Origin: a virus
Reading direction: 5' to 3' (one strand)
DNA: 34,367 nt
Virus record (IMG/VR): IMGVR_UViG_3300025168_000022
Location: 1 to 34,367 of that record
Shown: positions 1 through 8,471 of the stretch, one piece after another
Layout: every line of letters begins with the position of its first letter
Position numbering within the stretch: the stretch's first letter is position 1
Made by a program: the position numbers and the translations under genes
Notes under the pieces: generated by a model
Told to the model about the DNA's origin: nothing
The model's input: only the letters and a program-made list of their open reading frames with translations
Database searches by the model: none

Positions 1-149
1 CGGCTTCACTTGTTGGCCATCGAGTCGAGCTTGCCGTACAGTCCACCGACCTTGCGCTCGATGCGGGCCGAGGTCTCGCGACACTCCTGCATCTCAGCCA
101 GCCACGCATTGCGGTCGGCTGCATGCTCGTCGATGAGGCGGTCGACCTG
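1..149. repeat. Terminal direct repeat, left copy (circular overlap)
   Basis: These 149 bases are identical to 34219-34367, read by eye over the full length. The repeat covers the 3' part of the holin-like gene and the start of the next late gene, so it cuts through genes and is not an intergenic packaging terminus. The simplest reading is the overlap of a circular assembly, giving a unit genome of about 34,218 bp. A true short terminal repeat is less likely but not excluded. Confidence 0.95.
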
Positions 150-293
150 TTGCAGGTGCAGGTCAACCCACCGTGATGCTGCCGGGACTATGGTTCCTGT
201 CGCGAATCGCCAGCCCGCCAGCCCCATGCCGAGCAGCAGGATTAGAGAGGACGTGGGGCCAGTAGCCAGGGTGAGCAGGGTCGATTCATCCAT
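6..293 (-). CDS. Holin-like small membrane protein (95 aa)
   Basis: A 95-residue protein with a short polar N-terminus, one strongly hydrophobic segment at about residues 14-35, then a charged and probably helical tail rich in Asp, Glu and Arg. It sits in the late operon before the endolysin on the circular map. Size, single membrane segment and position fit a holin or another lysis-accessory membrane protein. I do not recognise a specific family. The ATG at 293 is chosen because a GGTGAG ribosome site lies just upstream; a GTG one codon earlier is possible. The start overlaps the end of the preceding gene by 8 bases. Its stop overlaps a GTG start for the next gene (GTGA), best read in the right-hand repeat copy. 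Confidence 0.6.
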   Translation of the reverse strand: MDESTLLTLATGPTSSLILLLGMGLAGWRFATGTIVPAASRWVDLHLQQVDRLIDEHAADRNAWLAEMQECRETSARIERKVGGLYGKLDSMANK

Positions 294-579
294 CACTCAC
301 CGCCCACGCAAGGGCTGCAGCCGTCAGCCCAAGCTGGTCGAGGTGTGACTTGAGCACTGGTGAACTGCTTCCGCCGGCTATCCGCGCCTGGATGTCCACC
401 CGCACAGCCGCGACGGTCTGGTCGTCCTCGTTGGAGGTCACCATGTAGGTAGCCAGCCCGTCAGCGATGGCGGACTGCATCAGTGGGGTGCGCAGCGGTG
501 ACCATCCGTCGATGTGGACGACCGGGTTGCCGTCTGGGTCGTAGGCGACCTCGACGACCCGCAGGGTAGTGTCGCTCAT
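286..579 (-). CDS. Small late protein of unknown function (97 aa)
   Basis: A 97-residue soluble protein that I do not recognise. The first half looks like a short beta unit, with a turn of the type DPDGNPVVHIDGW. The second half is helical and Ala-rich. There is no signal peptide or membrane segment. It is coupled to the fibre-like gene upstream by an ATGA stop/start overlap and overlaps the holin-like gene downstream, so it belongs to the late operon between tail and lysis genes. A small virion protein or a chaperone for the preceding fibre-like protein are both possible; nothing in the sequence decides. Confidence 0.7.
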   Translation of the reverse strand: MSDTTLRVVEVAYDPDGNPVVHIDGWSPLRTPLMQSAIADGLATYMVTSNEDDQTVAAVRVDIQARIAGGSSSPVLKSHLDQLGLTAAALAWAVSDG

Positions 580-1391
580 TGCAACCTCTGGACAAGCAGG
601 CGAGTGAGGGTGAAATCGGCGGTGTCGCCCGAACAGACAAACGCACGCAGCCCGTTGCCTTGGTAGTCGGGGGCCGCTTGGGCCAGCCCAACGCTGTCCG
701 ACCCAACCATCAAGGTGCCGCTCGCGCCGGGAGCCGGGGTTGGTGGGGTGGTGCCCGCCGTGTCCATGGCTTCGACAACCTCGCCGCCCGTGAGGATGAG
801 CGTGATGACGCGCGAGGTCTTGATCGCTGTCGTCGCCTGAATGGCGCTACTGCTCGTGTTGCGACGGACTCGGACTTCCTCATTAGCCCCGTCACCAGCA
901 TCTTCCGCAAAAAACATGCGGGCAATACCACTGTTGTGGGTGATGTTCGTCCCCTGATTGAGCCCGGCAAAGAAGAGGCTGTTGCCTGCGCTCGGATACG
1001 TCAGGCCATTGAGGACGAGATGGACCGCGTACTGGTGCTTGCGCACATCCTCGACGGTGTAGCTTTCCAGCAGCGGGGCTACGTTAAGGCTCAACGTGTT
1101 CCCGGCGCTTGTGTCGCTCCCACCATCGAACACCATCCCGGTGCTGGATGTTGGGGTGACCGTACCGTTTCCACCTGAGTAGACCGACCAGTCCATCCCG
1201 ACCGACTTGCCCGACACCGCGATTGTGTGGCTGCCCACGCTCAGCGCGCCGACAGTCGACACGGTCGTAAAGTCCAGGTCGAGCAGGTCGGTCCAAGTGG
1301 GCGTCCCACCGCCACCGCCACCGCCACCCCCGCCGGCCGCAGGACCGCCGCTCGCTCCGGTCGTGGGGCTGAATGCTGGGACGATGCTCAT
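576..1391 (-). CDS. Fibre-like virion protein with polyglycine linker (271 aa)
   Basis: A probable tail fibre or receptor-binding accessory protein. The N-terminal 18 residues are followed by a Gly/Ala linker with ten consecutive glycines at about residues 20-29. A long beta-rich domain then runs to the C-terminus. It begins WTDLLDLDFTT, and its alternating Ser/Thr/Gly/Val pattern is typical of lectin-like (LamG or jelly-roll) sandwiches. A short anchor, flexible linker and beta domain suit a protein displayed on the virion. It follows the giant ejection protein, where T7-like phages carry their tail fibre gene 17, but is much shorter and has no recognisable gp17 N-terminal domain. It overlaps both neighbours by ATGA. 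Confidence 0.65.
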   Translation of the reverse strand: MSIVPAFSPTTGASGGPAAGGGGGGGGGGTPTWTDLLDLDFTTVSTVGALSVGSHTIAVSGKSVGMDWSVYSGGNGTVTPTSSTGMVFDGGSDTSAGNTLSLNVAPLLESYTVEDVRKHQYAVHLVLNGLTYPSAGNSLFFAGLNQGTNITHNSGIARMFFAEDAGDGANEEVRVRRNTSSSAIQATTAIKTSRVITLILTGGEVVEAMDTAGTTPPTPAPGASGTLMVGSDSVGLAQAAPDYQGNGLRAFVCSGDTADFTLTRLLVQRLQ

Positions 1392-1825
1392 GTTTCAGTC
1401 CACGTCACGGTGGTCTGGTCGACGGCTGGCGACCCTGTTGCGGAGTCCGCCTTGACGAACACGTACAGCTTGCCCACCTCGCCCGCCGAGGACTGGTACA
1501 GCGGCAGCTTCACCGAGTAGGCAACCGCGCCCTTGGTGGCAGTCGACACGCCCGTAGCAATCGTGGCCTCGGTATCTGGAAGAACGATGTCGTCCCCAAG
1601 CGCATCGAGCGTGACCTTGACCGTTACTTTTGTTGCCGAGCCCACTGCGCTCAACCGAATGTGAATGCCCTCGACCCGCTCACGGAACCGTTGACCGGCA
1701 ACACCTGGCGTAGCTCCAGCCCGGAGGTCGTGCGTGTGCTTCTTGTTGACGTCGAAGGCAGTGCCCAGGGCAATGGCACCGCTCACCACGCTGTGGTGAA
1801 AGAACGAGACGATCTTGGCTGGCAT
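1388..1825 (-). CDS. Virion-associated beta-rich protein (145 aa)
   Basis: A 145-residue protein beginning MPAKIVSFFHHSVVSG. It has an alternating hydrophobic/Thr/Val pattern through most of its length (for example ATKVTVKVTLDALGDD), suggesting a single beta-sandwich. I do not recognise the family. The start at 1825 is set by a strong AGGAGG site at 1831-1836, five bases upstream; a longer reading would need a GTG at 1852 without such a site. It is separated from the giant protein gene by 46 bp, one of the few gaps in the late operon, so it has its own ribosome entry. Its position next to the fibre-like gene suggests a tail or fibre-connecting role. Confidence 0.7.
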   Translation of the reverse strand: MPAKIVSFFHHSVVSGAIALGTAFDVNKKHTHDLRAGATPGVAGQRFRERVEGIHIRLSAVGSATKVTVKVTLDALGDDIVLPDTEATIATGVSTATKGAVAYSVKLPLYQSSAGEVGKLYVFVKADSATGSPAVDQTTVTWTET

Positions 1826-1830
1826 AAGTG

Positions 1831-1836
1831 CCTCCT
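1831..1836 (-). promoter_or_regulatory. Strong ribosome-binding site fixing a start
   Basis: AGGAGG on the minus strand, five bases before the ATG at 1825. It rules out the longer reading from the GTG at 1852. Confidence 0.8.
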
Positions 1837-1860
1837 CGGCATGGACGGCCACTACTCACA

Positions 1861-1877
1861 AGGTGAGTCTATCACCT
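1861..1877 (-). promoter_or_regulatory. Hairpin at the stop codon of the giant protein gene
   Basis: Perfect 6-bp arms AGGTGA and TCACCT with a 5-base loop; the stop codon of the giant gene lies in one arm. There is no T-run after it on the minus strand, so it is not a canonical terminator. It could stabilise the 3' end of the upstream message or slow read-through into the next gene. Confidence 0.35.
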
Positions 1878-4800
1878 ACTCTGCTTTCGCGGACCAGATT
1901 CACGGGCCGCCTTCTCCGTCGTGCGCAACGCGCGGATGGACAGGTCTTCAGGACTACGCAGCGACAGGTCGGTAGACAGCCCAAGGCCGAACATGATGGG
2001 CGACGACAGCCCCTGTCGCTTGATCTGCAAGTACTCGCTGGGGCTGACGCGTATTGCCATGTTGGTGCTGTCGATGATCTGCCGTTGCACACCCGCCTGA
2101 AGCAAGACGTACATCATGACCTCGAAGTTCTGGTGGTCCTCGGGCGAGGCGAACCTGTACTCCTGCGGACCCGCCTCAGGGTTCTCAGGATCGATAGCAG
2201 AAGGGCGACCGCGCAGCCGCTCGTCAGGCGGCACCGCCTCGATGTTGAACTGGTCCTTCATGTAAGGCCAAAGCCAATCTGGACTGGCCTGAATCGCAAA
2301 CTCGACAGCATCAGACGGCACGCGCCGGCCGCGCCCCATCGGCTTGCTGCCCAAGCCACCGTACTTTAGCGCCAACGTCAGGATAGGAATGAGGTTCTCG
2401 TTCTTGGCAGCATCAGCCAGACGCACCAGCGCCTGGTTGTTTTCAGCAAACAGGTTGGCGACGTAGCTGGCCATGCTCATGCCATCGATCACCGCATCAA
2501 TCGCAGGAATGCCGGGGCCGAACGACGCAGCGCCCGCATCGGTGTCGAAAATGAACTCCTTGCTCAACTGCGTCCGAGCCTTCATGTAGTCGGCACCGTA
2601 TGCCCACGCGTTGGTGCGCTGCTGGTTGATCTGCTGCATCCGAACCAGCTTGCGGAACATGCCCGGGTCGCGCGCAAGGGCGTTGAGCGTGGCAATGTAG
2701 TTCGCCGTGCGGAAGCTCAGGAACAACAGGTACTTGTTCGCCGTGTTGCCGATCCACTTCGGAGTTGCGCCGTAGTCGAGCACGACGTTGCGGGCGAGGT
2801 CGGCAGCTTGGCCCTCGGTCAGCCCGCGCATGATGCCTGTGGCAAACACGTTCTCGCGCAGTGCGATGTCTGTCGCGTTCGCGATGTACTGCAGCAGCTG
2901 CGTGCGCCGGGGGTCGAACTGGCGCGCGAACTGGCGCAGTTCAGGAGTCGGAGCCCCATCTGCCATCAGCTTTGCAGCCCGCGTCAGCTCGCGGTTGAAC
3001 GACTCGGTGAACTCGACCTGACCCCGCGACGAGCCCAGGTTGTTGCGATCGATCATCCTGCGCATCTGCCCGTAGGTCAGCTCCTGCCCCGTGTCCGTGG
3101 GCCCCATCGGAGAGGTCAGCGGCCGAGGGCTGACGGCATCCACCAGCGGACGGCCCCGCAACATGGACACCTGGCGCGCAACGTCCCGCATCTGAGACGC
3201 CGGGCCGATGGTCGAGGAGTACGCACGCAGCCCTGTCTGAGCGCCCACTGTGGTCTGAGCAATCGAAGGCCCTGATACGATGTTCGTGCCGATGTACCGG
3301 CTGATGGGGATGGGGATCGCTCCCGCAGCAAGCAGCCCACCAGCTGCCGTGCGCCGACTCAGGCTCAACGCATCCTTGAGCAGCCCGAACGCGTACTCGC
3401 CGAACTTCGTCTTCTCTCCTCTCGTCCCTCGCACGAACTGGTCACGACGGCGCAGGGTCTCAAGGTTTTCCAACAGCTCCCCGGTGCGAGACGACTTCTG
3501 AAGCGCCGCCAATGCCTCCGACATCTCTGGGCCGAGCAGCATCACAGAGTCGTCGTAGGGGTCCAGCGACTGTGCAGCCCGGACGAGGTTGGTCAGAGAG
3601 CCCTTGCCCGTGGACGGCCTGAAGCCGGTGGCGCGCATGTTGGCGTTCATCTCGTCAACGATCGGCGAGATGTAGGTCTTGAACGCGGTCTCAACGATCG
3701 TCTGTCGCATGTTCTGGAGGATGAACGAGTTGCTGTACCCCGCCTTGCGTGCAGCTTGGATGCTCTCATACAGCAGCCGGTCGCCCTCGGTGTCGAACGC
3801 TCGCTCGATGATCCTCCGCTCGAGCAACGGCTGACGACCAGGCACGCGAGGACGTATGCCCTCGGCGCGCTCGATCGGCATCATGACCTCGCGCACAACC
3901 GCAACCTTCTCGTCCATGCCCCGGATGATGGCAGTCAAGCCGCGGTACATCGCCTCTTTCTGCAGCGCCGTCAGGTCCAGGTTCGTGACCTTCTCCATGC
4001 TGCGCAGCATCGCCGTCGTGTCAGGCAGCGCCCGACCCGTGCGCAACATGTTCGACAGCACCTGCTCGGCAAGGTCAAGCCGGTCAGCCGGAAGCAGCCG
4101 CATCGCAATCATCTCGGACAGCGAGTCCAGCTCCTTGACGAACTGTCCTTGGTCGCGCATCGCATACGTCATCTTGCGGTCGACGTAGAACCTGCCGTCC
4201 TCGTTCACCGCCCGGCTCACAAGCTCCTTGAACCGCGGCGACCCCTCCAGTTCAGCCATCGCCTCGAACTTACGCCCCGCGTCCGCCTTGCGACCAACGC
4301 CCAACTTCGTCAATGACCGCACGACATTGCGCCGGGACGACAGGGGAAGCGACGCCTCGCGGAACAACCGCTTCGGGGTCTGGCTGTAGAGCGTGGGCAC
4401 AAGGTCAACGAACACCTGTGGGTGCAGTTCCTTCAGCTCGCGAGCAGCCCGACGAGTTGCCTGCGCAACGTCTGACCCGATCGCCCACGCCGACAGCGTC
4501 GGCAGCAGAGCGTCGCGCGACTTGATGGGCTGCACGTCGAACGAGGCACCCAACCCCTTCAGCTCTTTGACGTCCTCTCGCATGTCAGCCACGACATCGC
4601 GAAGCCCTTTGAGAGTGATGGGGCGCATGTCGCTGACAGCCTCAATCGGCACATCGAGGCGCTGGATACCGGGCTGACGGATGGCGATGTCCACAATGTC
4701 TGTCGACGCGTCGTCGATGTACTTCGCAAACACCTCCTCCCCAAAGAAGTTGCGCAGCACCGAGTCCCACGCTCGCTTGACGACCCCGACGTACTCGCGC

Positions 4801-7800
4801 TGGATGGCAATGTTTGCGATGTCGTCTGGAATGGGGGCGCCGCCCAGACCAGCCTCGCCCAGATCCACCCCGCGCTGGTAGGCGATGGCGTAGTACGCCT
4901 GCTTGGGAGTCATTCGCAACGAGTCCTGAAGCTCCTGCGCCTTGCGCTTCGTGATGTCTGCAACCTCCTTGAACTCTCGCTGGAGGCGCCGGTTGACGAC
5001 GATGTTGAATGCTTCCTCGGGAGACTTGCCCTGGGCCACCAGGTCGAGGCCGGCGTCTCGAACCTCCTTCAGGAAGTTGTCCCCGATCGATCCGAACTCC
5101 CCCTTCAGCTTCTCCATCATTTCGCGAACACCGGGGGCCGCATCGTCTGCCACCCCCAACGTGTCGGTCAACTCGGCGCCCAAAGCCTTGGCAACCCTGC
5201 GCACCGTTGATGCAAGCTGTCGACCACCGCCCTCACTCAGCACGACGCCCAGGTCGCGGAGCAGCGGCGAACCCTCGCCGGGCGAGTACAGCGGAGCCCG
5301 CATCACCTCAGCCTCGCGCGCACCCTCGAACCCGCGGGTGACACCGGGCTGCTTTGCAATCTCGAACTGCCGCGCCTTGCTTGCAGGGAAGCCCACCGCC
5401 TCGACAGCCACCGGCCCAAGCACCTCCTCGTAGGCGCGCGTCTTCAGCATGTCCTCGACCAGCATTCGTTGATCGGCAATGAGCGGCTTCTCAGCCCGGA
5501 TGCTGCTTACGATGTCGCTCAACACACGCGACTGCGCGACGTTGTCGGCACCGAACCCCTCAATGACCTCGTCGGCTACAGACCGTGGGTACTGGAACAC
5601 GTCCTGCACCACGCCATCAATCCGTGGGCCGGCCAAAACCTCGGGCTGCATCTTTGCGACGCGCTGCGCAACCTCGTCCACAACCTCCTCGGTGTGCATC
5701 TTGCGAGGCACCATCAACGTGCGAGACACGAACACCATGTCTTCAGGCACGATGTCCTGAATCCTGGCCTCGACAGCCCGGCCACCTGCTGCCCGAGCAG
5801 CAGCAAACACCTCTTCGGGGCGGTTCGCAATGGTCGAGCGGGTGAGCGCCTGGCCCCCCATCCGGCGAGACATGATGCGGCCCATCTCACCGGACAGCCT
5901 GCGCACCTCGTCTGACTGCGCCTGCCTCACCACCTGAGCGCCCAGCTCGTGCAGGGCTCCAACGACAGGCTTCGCCGGACCTTGTTGCACCGTCCTCAAC
6001 TGCCGCTGGTACATGTCGTCCAGCACCTTGGTCAGGTCTCCACCACTCCCATCAGCAATGGCTCGCAACTCTCGACCACCGGGCAGGTACTTGGTGTTGA
6101 TGCCGCCACCATGCAGCTGGGCGAGGACAAGCTGCGCCCGCTCGGCTGCCGTGCCCTCACCCTGGGCCAGCCTGCGAACGATGGACTGGTACGAGTCAGC
6201 GTTCAGCTCTGCTACAGCGCGCTGCAGGGCGTTGACCTCCTGGGGCAGCACGGTGTGCGACAACGGGCGCCCCAACAGCCCCGCCTCCTGAAGCACGAAC
6301 CGACCCCGCGGAGAGTCGCCCACCACGTTCACCAACTGCCGAACCAGCACCGGCTCAGTCGTTGCATCGAGCAGCGCTTGCACCTGGTAGGGCGCCAGCA
6401 CCTCGGCAGCAGTTGCCTCACCCGTCACTCGCCGCACCGACTGAAGGTTGTTGCGAACGTCGATGTCACTCAGACCCTCAACGCGACCCTCAGTCATCTC
6501 CTGCACGGCCCGTATGGCCCTGCTACGCTTCGCCGCCTGCACTGGAGACCCAGCGACATAGGCAGCCTTGTCGACAACGTCAGCGGCCTTCTCGGCCCCC
6601 TTGAGCACGGCTCGCACTGCACCTTCTTCTACGTACAGGAACCGAAGGTCGGCCGGCACATCTGCCAGGTACGCAGCCTCGCCCGCCTTGGCGGCTTTAC
6701 GGACGGTCTGAGCACCCGCTCGCGTCGCTCTCGCGGCACCCTTGCCCAGCATCTTCGCGCCGGATGCTATCGGGGTGCCGGGGTAGAACATCTCGACGCC
6801 CATGCCTACCCAGTACGGGATGGTGTTCGCACTGTCGGCAAACATGATCATGTCCTGGTCAGCTAAGACGCCCATCCCGGGAGACAGTAGCGGCACTCCG
6901 TCACCACGCATTGCTGGCATGGACATGAACTCATCGCCCAGGCTACGACCAGTTGTTGTTGCTTGCGCCCAACGCCCCATGAAAGACCCCATCGCAGGAG
7001 CGACCCTCTTGCCTGTGGGGTCGACCGGCGTAGGCAGCGTCCGCTGCGTCGGCTGGAAAGGCTTGGGTAGAAAAGCCAACGCCCCCATCGCACCCGCTCC
7101 TGTGGGCGCCCTCATCGTCCCGTCTGCCTGTAGCGCCATCGGCCCCTTGGTCAGGCGCTCGATTTCAGTGTCGTCGTAGCCAGCCATCCCGAGGGCGTCG
7201 CGACTCAGCTGGTGCATCCTGTACGCGAAGCTGTCAGGGTCGACCGGCTCGCCCGTCTCTGGGTCTTGCTCCCAAAACAGCGGGGTGAACTCGAACAACG
7301 CCTCGTTGATGAGGCCCGCACCTACGCCAGCGCCGCCGCGCAAACCGGCACCGGATGCCGTCTCCAACACCTGTCCTGACTCAGGGTCGAGCGCACTGAG
7401 GTATCCCTCCATGCGCGGGGTGCCGGTCTCAAGGATTGTTTCCTCAAGTCGAGCGCGCTCCTCCTCGTTGAGAATCAGAAAGCCGTCATCTCGTGCGGCG
7501 TAGAGCAATCGCTGCAGCGTCGCGGCTCGCGCAGCCCGGTGTCGCTCGACCTCTTCAGGGGACAGGACGCGCTGCCGGGCAAACGACTCGATCATCAGGT
7601 CAAAGTCAGTCGGCTTTCGGAACGTGCCGTCGGGCTCCCGGTACATCAGCTCGTAGGTCGGGTATCCGCCAGGAGTCAGGACGGGCCTGCCTTCCTCATC
7701 TTCGACCCGGCGCTGGAATATGCGCGACTCGCGGAAGGGGGGCGCATCGATCAACCCGCCTTCGCCCGAGGTTGTGACCCGACCCTCCGGGTCTACTCGG

Positions 7801-8471
7801 ATGCGACGAAACCGCTCGACGGATGCCTCGGCCTGTTTGGCTGCCTCGTCTGGAGCGATCCCCTTGTTTATCGCAAGGTCGTAGTATTTGCGCTTGTAGT
7901 GGTCATCGAGCGAGTCTTGCGTTCTGCCGTACTGCTCCACGATGTCGGTGCGAGCATCCAGGCCAAGCATCGAGATGGGCTTGCTGGGCGCGCCCCCAAG
8001 CAGCCCCCCGAAGTCTTCGCCTGGCAGCTCCTGTACGAACACCTGCTGTGAGCCTCCCGCGTATCCGGGTTCCTCCAGCGTCTCCTTTGCGGGGAACACA
8101 TGGTCGAGCGGGTCAGGCTCGAGCGGGTCAGGCTCAACCGGGCTGATTGCAGCAGACACTGGTGGCGGCGGGGGAGCCCCGAGCAAGTCGTCGAAGGAGT
8201 CGTCTGGAACTGGCTCAGGCTCAAGCTCGAACGTAGACTCTGGAGGTCTACGGAACGTCTGAGGCATCCTGCCCGTTGGCTTGTCGTCCGCAGGTGCGGA
8301 AGTAGGCGCAGCACCGCGCGCAGCCCCAGAGGACACGGCGGGACTGCGAGCGGCCTGCGCCTGCTCAGCCTCTAACCGGTCAGCCTCCCCGTAGAGGAAA
8401 GACGCGGTAATCGACTTGCCTGCGAGTTCGGCCCGCTGCGCGGCTGCTCGGTACTCGGCTGCGGTCTTCAT
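1872..8471 (-). CDS. Giant internal/ejection virion protein, gp16-like in position (2199 aa)
   Basis: The largest gene in the genome and the third of three consecutive internal virion protein candidates, the position of T7 gp16. Such proteins leave the capsid with the DNA and help form the trans-envelope conduit. The first 45 residues are helical and Ala-rich. Residues about 45-175 are Pro/acid-rich and probably disordered, with a tandem repeat (EPDPL twice). The rest is mostly long helical stretches with many Arg/Glu residues and few cysteines. I see no lytic transglycosylase motif at the N-terminus, which T7 gp16 carries, and no motifs of an N4-type virion RNA polymerase. Its ATG overlaps the preceding stop (ATGA). 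Ejection function is inferred from size, order and composition. Confidence 0.75.
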   Translation of the reverse strand: MKTAAEYRAAAQRAELAGKSITASFLYGEADRLEAEQAQAARSPAVSSGAARGAAPTSAPADDKPTGRMPQTFRRPPESTFELEPEPVPDDSFDDLLGAPPPPPVSAAISPVEPDPLEPDPLDHVFPAKETLEEPGYAGGSQQVFVQELPGEDFGGLLGGAPSKPISMLGLDARTDIVEQYGRTQDSLDDHYKRKYYDLAINKGIAPDEAAKQAEASVERFRRIRVDPEGRVTTSGEGGLIDAPPFRESRIFQRRVEDEEGRPVLTPGGYPTYELMYREPDGTFRKPTDFDLMIESFARQRVLSPEEVERHRAARAATLQRLLYAARDDGFLILNEEERARLEETILETGTPRMEGYLSALDPESGQVLETASGAGLRGGAGVGAGLINEALFEFTPLFWEQDPETGEPVDPDSFAYRMHQLSRDALGMAGYDDTEIERLTKGPMALQADGTMRAPTGAGAMGALAFLPKPFQPTQRTLPTPVDPTGKRVAPAMGSFMGRWAQATTTGRSLGDEFMSMPAMRGDGVPLLSPGMGVLADQDMIMFADSANTIPYWVGMGVEMFYPGTPIASGAKMLGKGAARATRAGAQTVRKAAKAGEAAYLADVPADLRFLYVEEGAVRAVLKGAEKAADVVDKAAYVAGSPVQAAKRSRAIRAVQEMTEGRVEGLSDIDVRNNLQSVRRVTGEATAAEVLAPYQVQALLDATTEPVLVRQLVNVVGDSPRGRFVLQEAGLLGRPLSHTVLPQEVNALQRAVAELNADSYQSIVRRLAQGEGTAAERAQLVLAQLHGGGINTKYLPGGRELRAIADGSGGDLTKVLDDMYQRQLRTVQQGPAKPVVGALHELGAQVVRQAQSDEVRRLSGEMGRIMSRRMGGQALTRSTIANRPEEVFAAARAAGGRAVEARIQDIVPEDMVFVSRTLMVPRKMHTEEVVDEVAQRVAKMQPEVLAGPRIDGVVQDVFQYPRSVADEVIEGFGADNVAQSRVLSDIVSSIRAEKPLIADQRMLVEDMLKTRAYEEVLGPVAVEAVGFPASKARQFEIAKQPGVTRGFEGAREAEVMRAPLYSPGEGSPLLRDLGVVLSEGGGRQLASTVRRVAKALGAELTDTLGVADDAAPGVREMMEKLKGEFGSIGDNFLKEVRDAGLDLVAQGKSPEEAFNIVVNRRLQREFKEVADITKRKAQELQDSLRMTPKQAYYAIAYQRGVDLGEAGLGGAPIPDDIANIAIQREYVGVVKRAWDSVLRNFFGEEVFAKYIDDASTDIVDIAIRQPGIQRLDVPIEAVSDMRPITLKGLRDVVADMREDVKELKGLGASFDVQPIKSRDALLPTLSAWAIGSDVAQATRRAARELKELHPQVFVDLVPTLYSQTPKRLFREASLPLSSRRNVVRSLTKLGVGRKADAGRKFEAMAELEGSPRFKELVSRAVNEDGRFYVDRKMTYAMRDQGQFVKELDSLSEMIAMRLLPADRLDLAEQVLSNMLRTGRALPDTTAMLRSMEKVTNLDLTALQKEAMYRGLTAIIRGMDEKVAVVREVMMPIERAEGIRPRVPGRQPLLERRIIERAFDTEGDRLLYESIQAARKAGYSNSFILQNMRQTIVETAFKTYISPIVDEMNANMRATGFRPSTGKGSLTNLVRAAQSLDPYDDSVMLLGPEMSEALAALQKSSRTGELLENLETLRRRDQFVRGTRGEKTKFGEYAFGLLKDALSLSRRTAAGGLLAAGAIPIPISRYIGTNIVSGPSIAQTTVGAQTGLRAYSSTIGPASQMRDVARQVSMLRGRPLVDAVSPRPLTSPMGPTDTGQELTYGQMRRMIDRNNLGSSRGQVEFTESFNRELTRAAKLMADGAPTPELRQFARQFDPRRTQLLQYIANATDIALRENVFATGIMRGLTEGQAADLARNVVLDYGATPKWIGNTANKYLLFLSFRTANYIATLNALARDPGMFRKLVRMQQINQQRTNAWAYGADYMKARTQLSKEFIFDTDAGAASFGPGIPAIDAVIDGMSMASYVANLFAENNQALVRLADAAKNENLIPILTLALKYGGLGSKPMGRGRRVPSDAVEFAIQASPDWLWPYMKDQFNIEAVPPDERLRGRPSAIDPENPEAGPQEYRFASPEDHQNFEVMMYVLLQAGVQRQIIDSTNMAIRVSPSEYLQIKRQGLSSPIMFGLGLSTDLSLRSPEDLSIRALRTTEKAARESGPRKQSR
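8104..8133. repeat. 15-bp tandem repeat, two perfect units
   Basis: The unit TCGAGCGGGTCAGGC occurs twice in a row (8104-8118, 8119-8133), followed by a diverged partial third unit. On the coding strand it produces the repeated EPDPL segment in the disordered N-terminal part of the giant virion protein. Being a multiple of three, it keeps the frame and could change length by slippage. Confidence 0.85.

Noticed and set aside
1305-1345. The GCCACC repeat near 1309-1335 as a functional DNA repeat
   Set aside because: It is simply the coding sequence of the polyglycine linker of the fibre-like protein.
1872-8471. A virion RNA polymerase (N4 type) inside the giant protein
   Set aside because: I looked for polymerase motifs such as the catalytic DxxGR and the motif B/C patterns and found none; the protein is mostly helical with a disordered acidic start.
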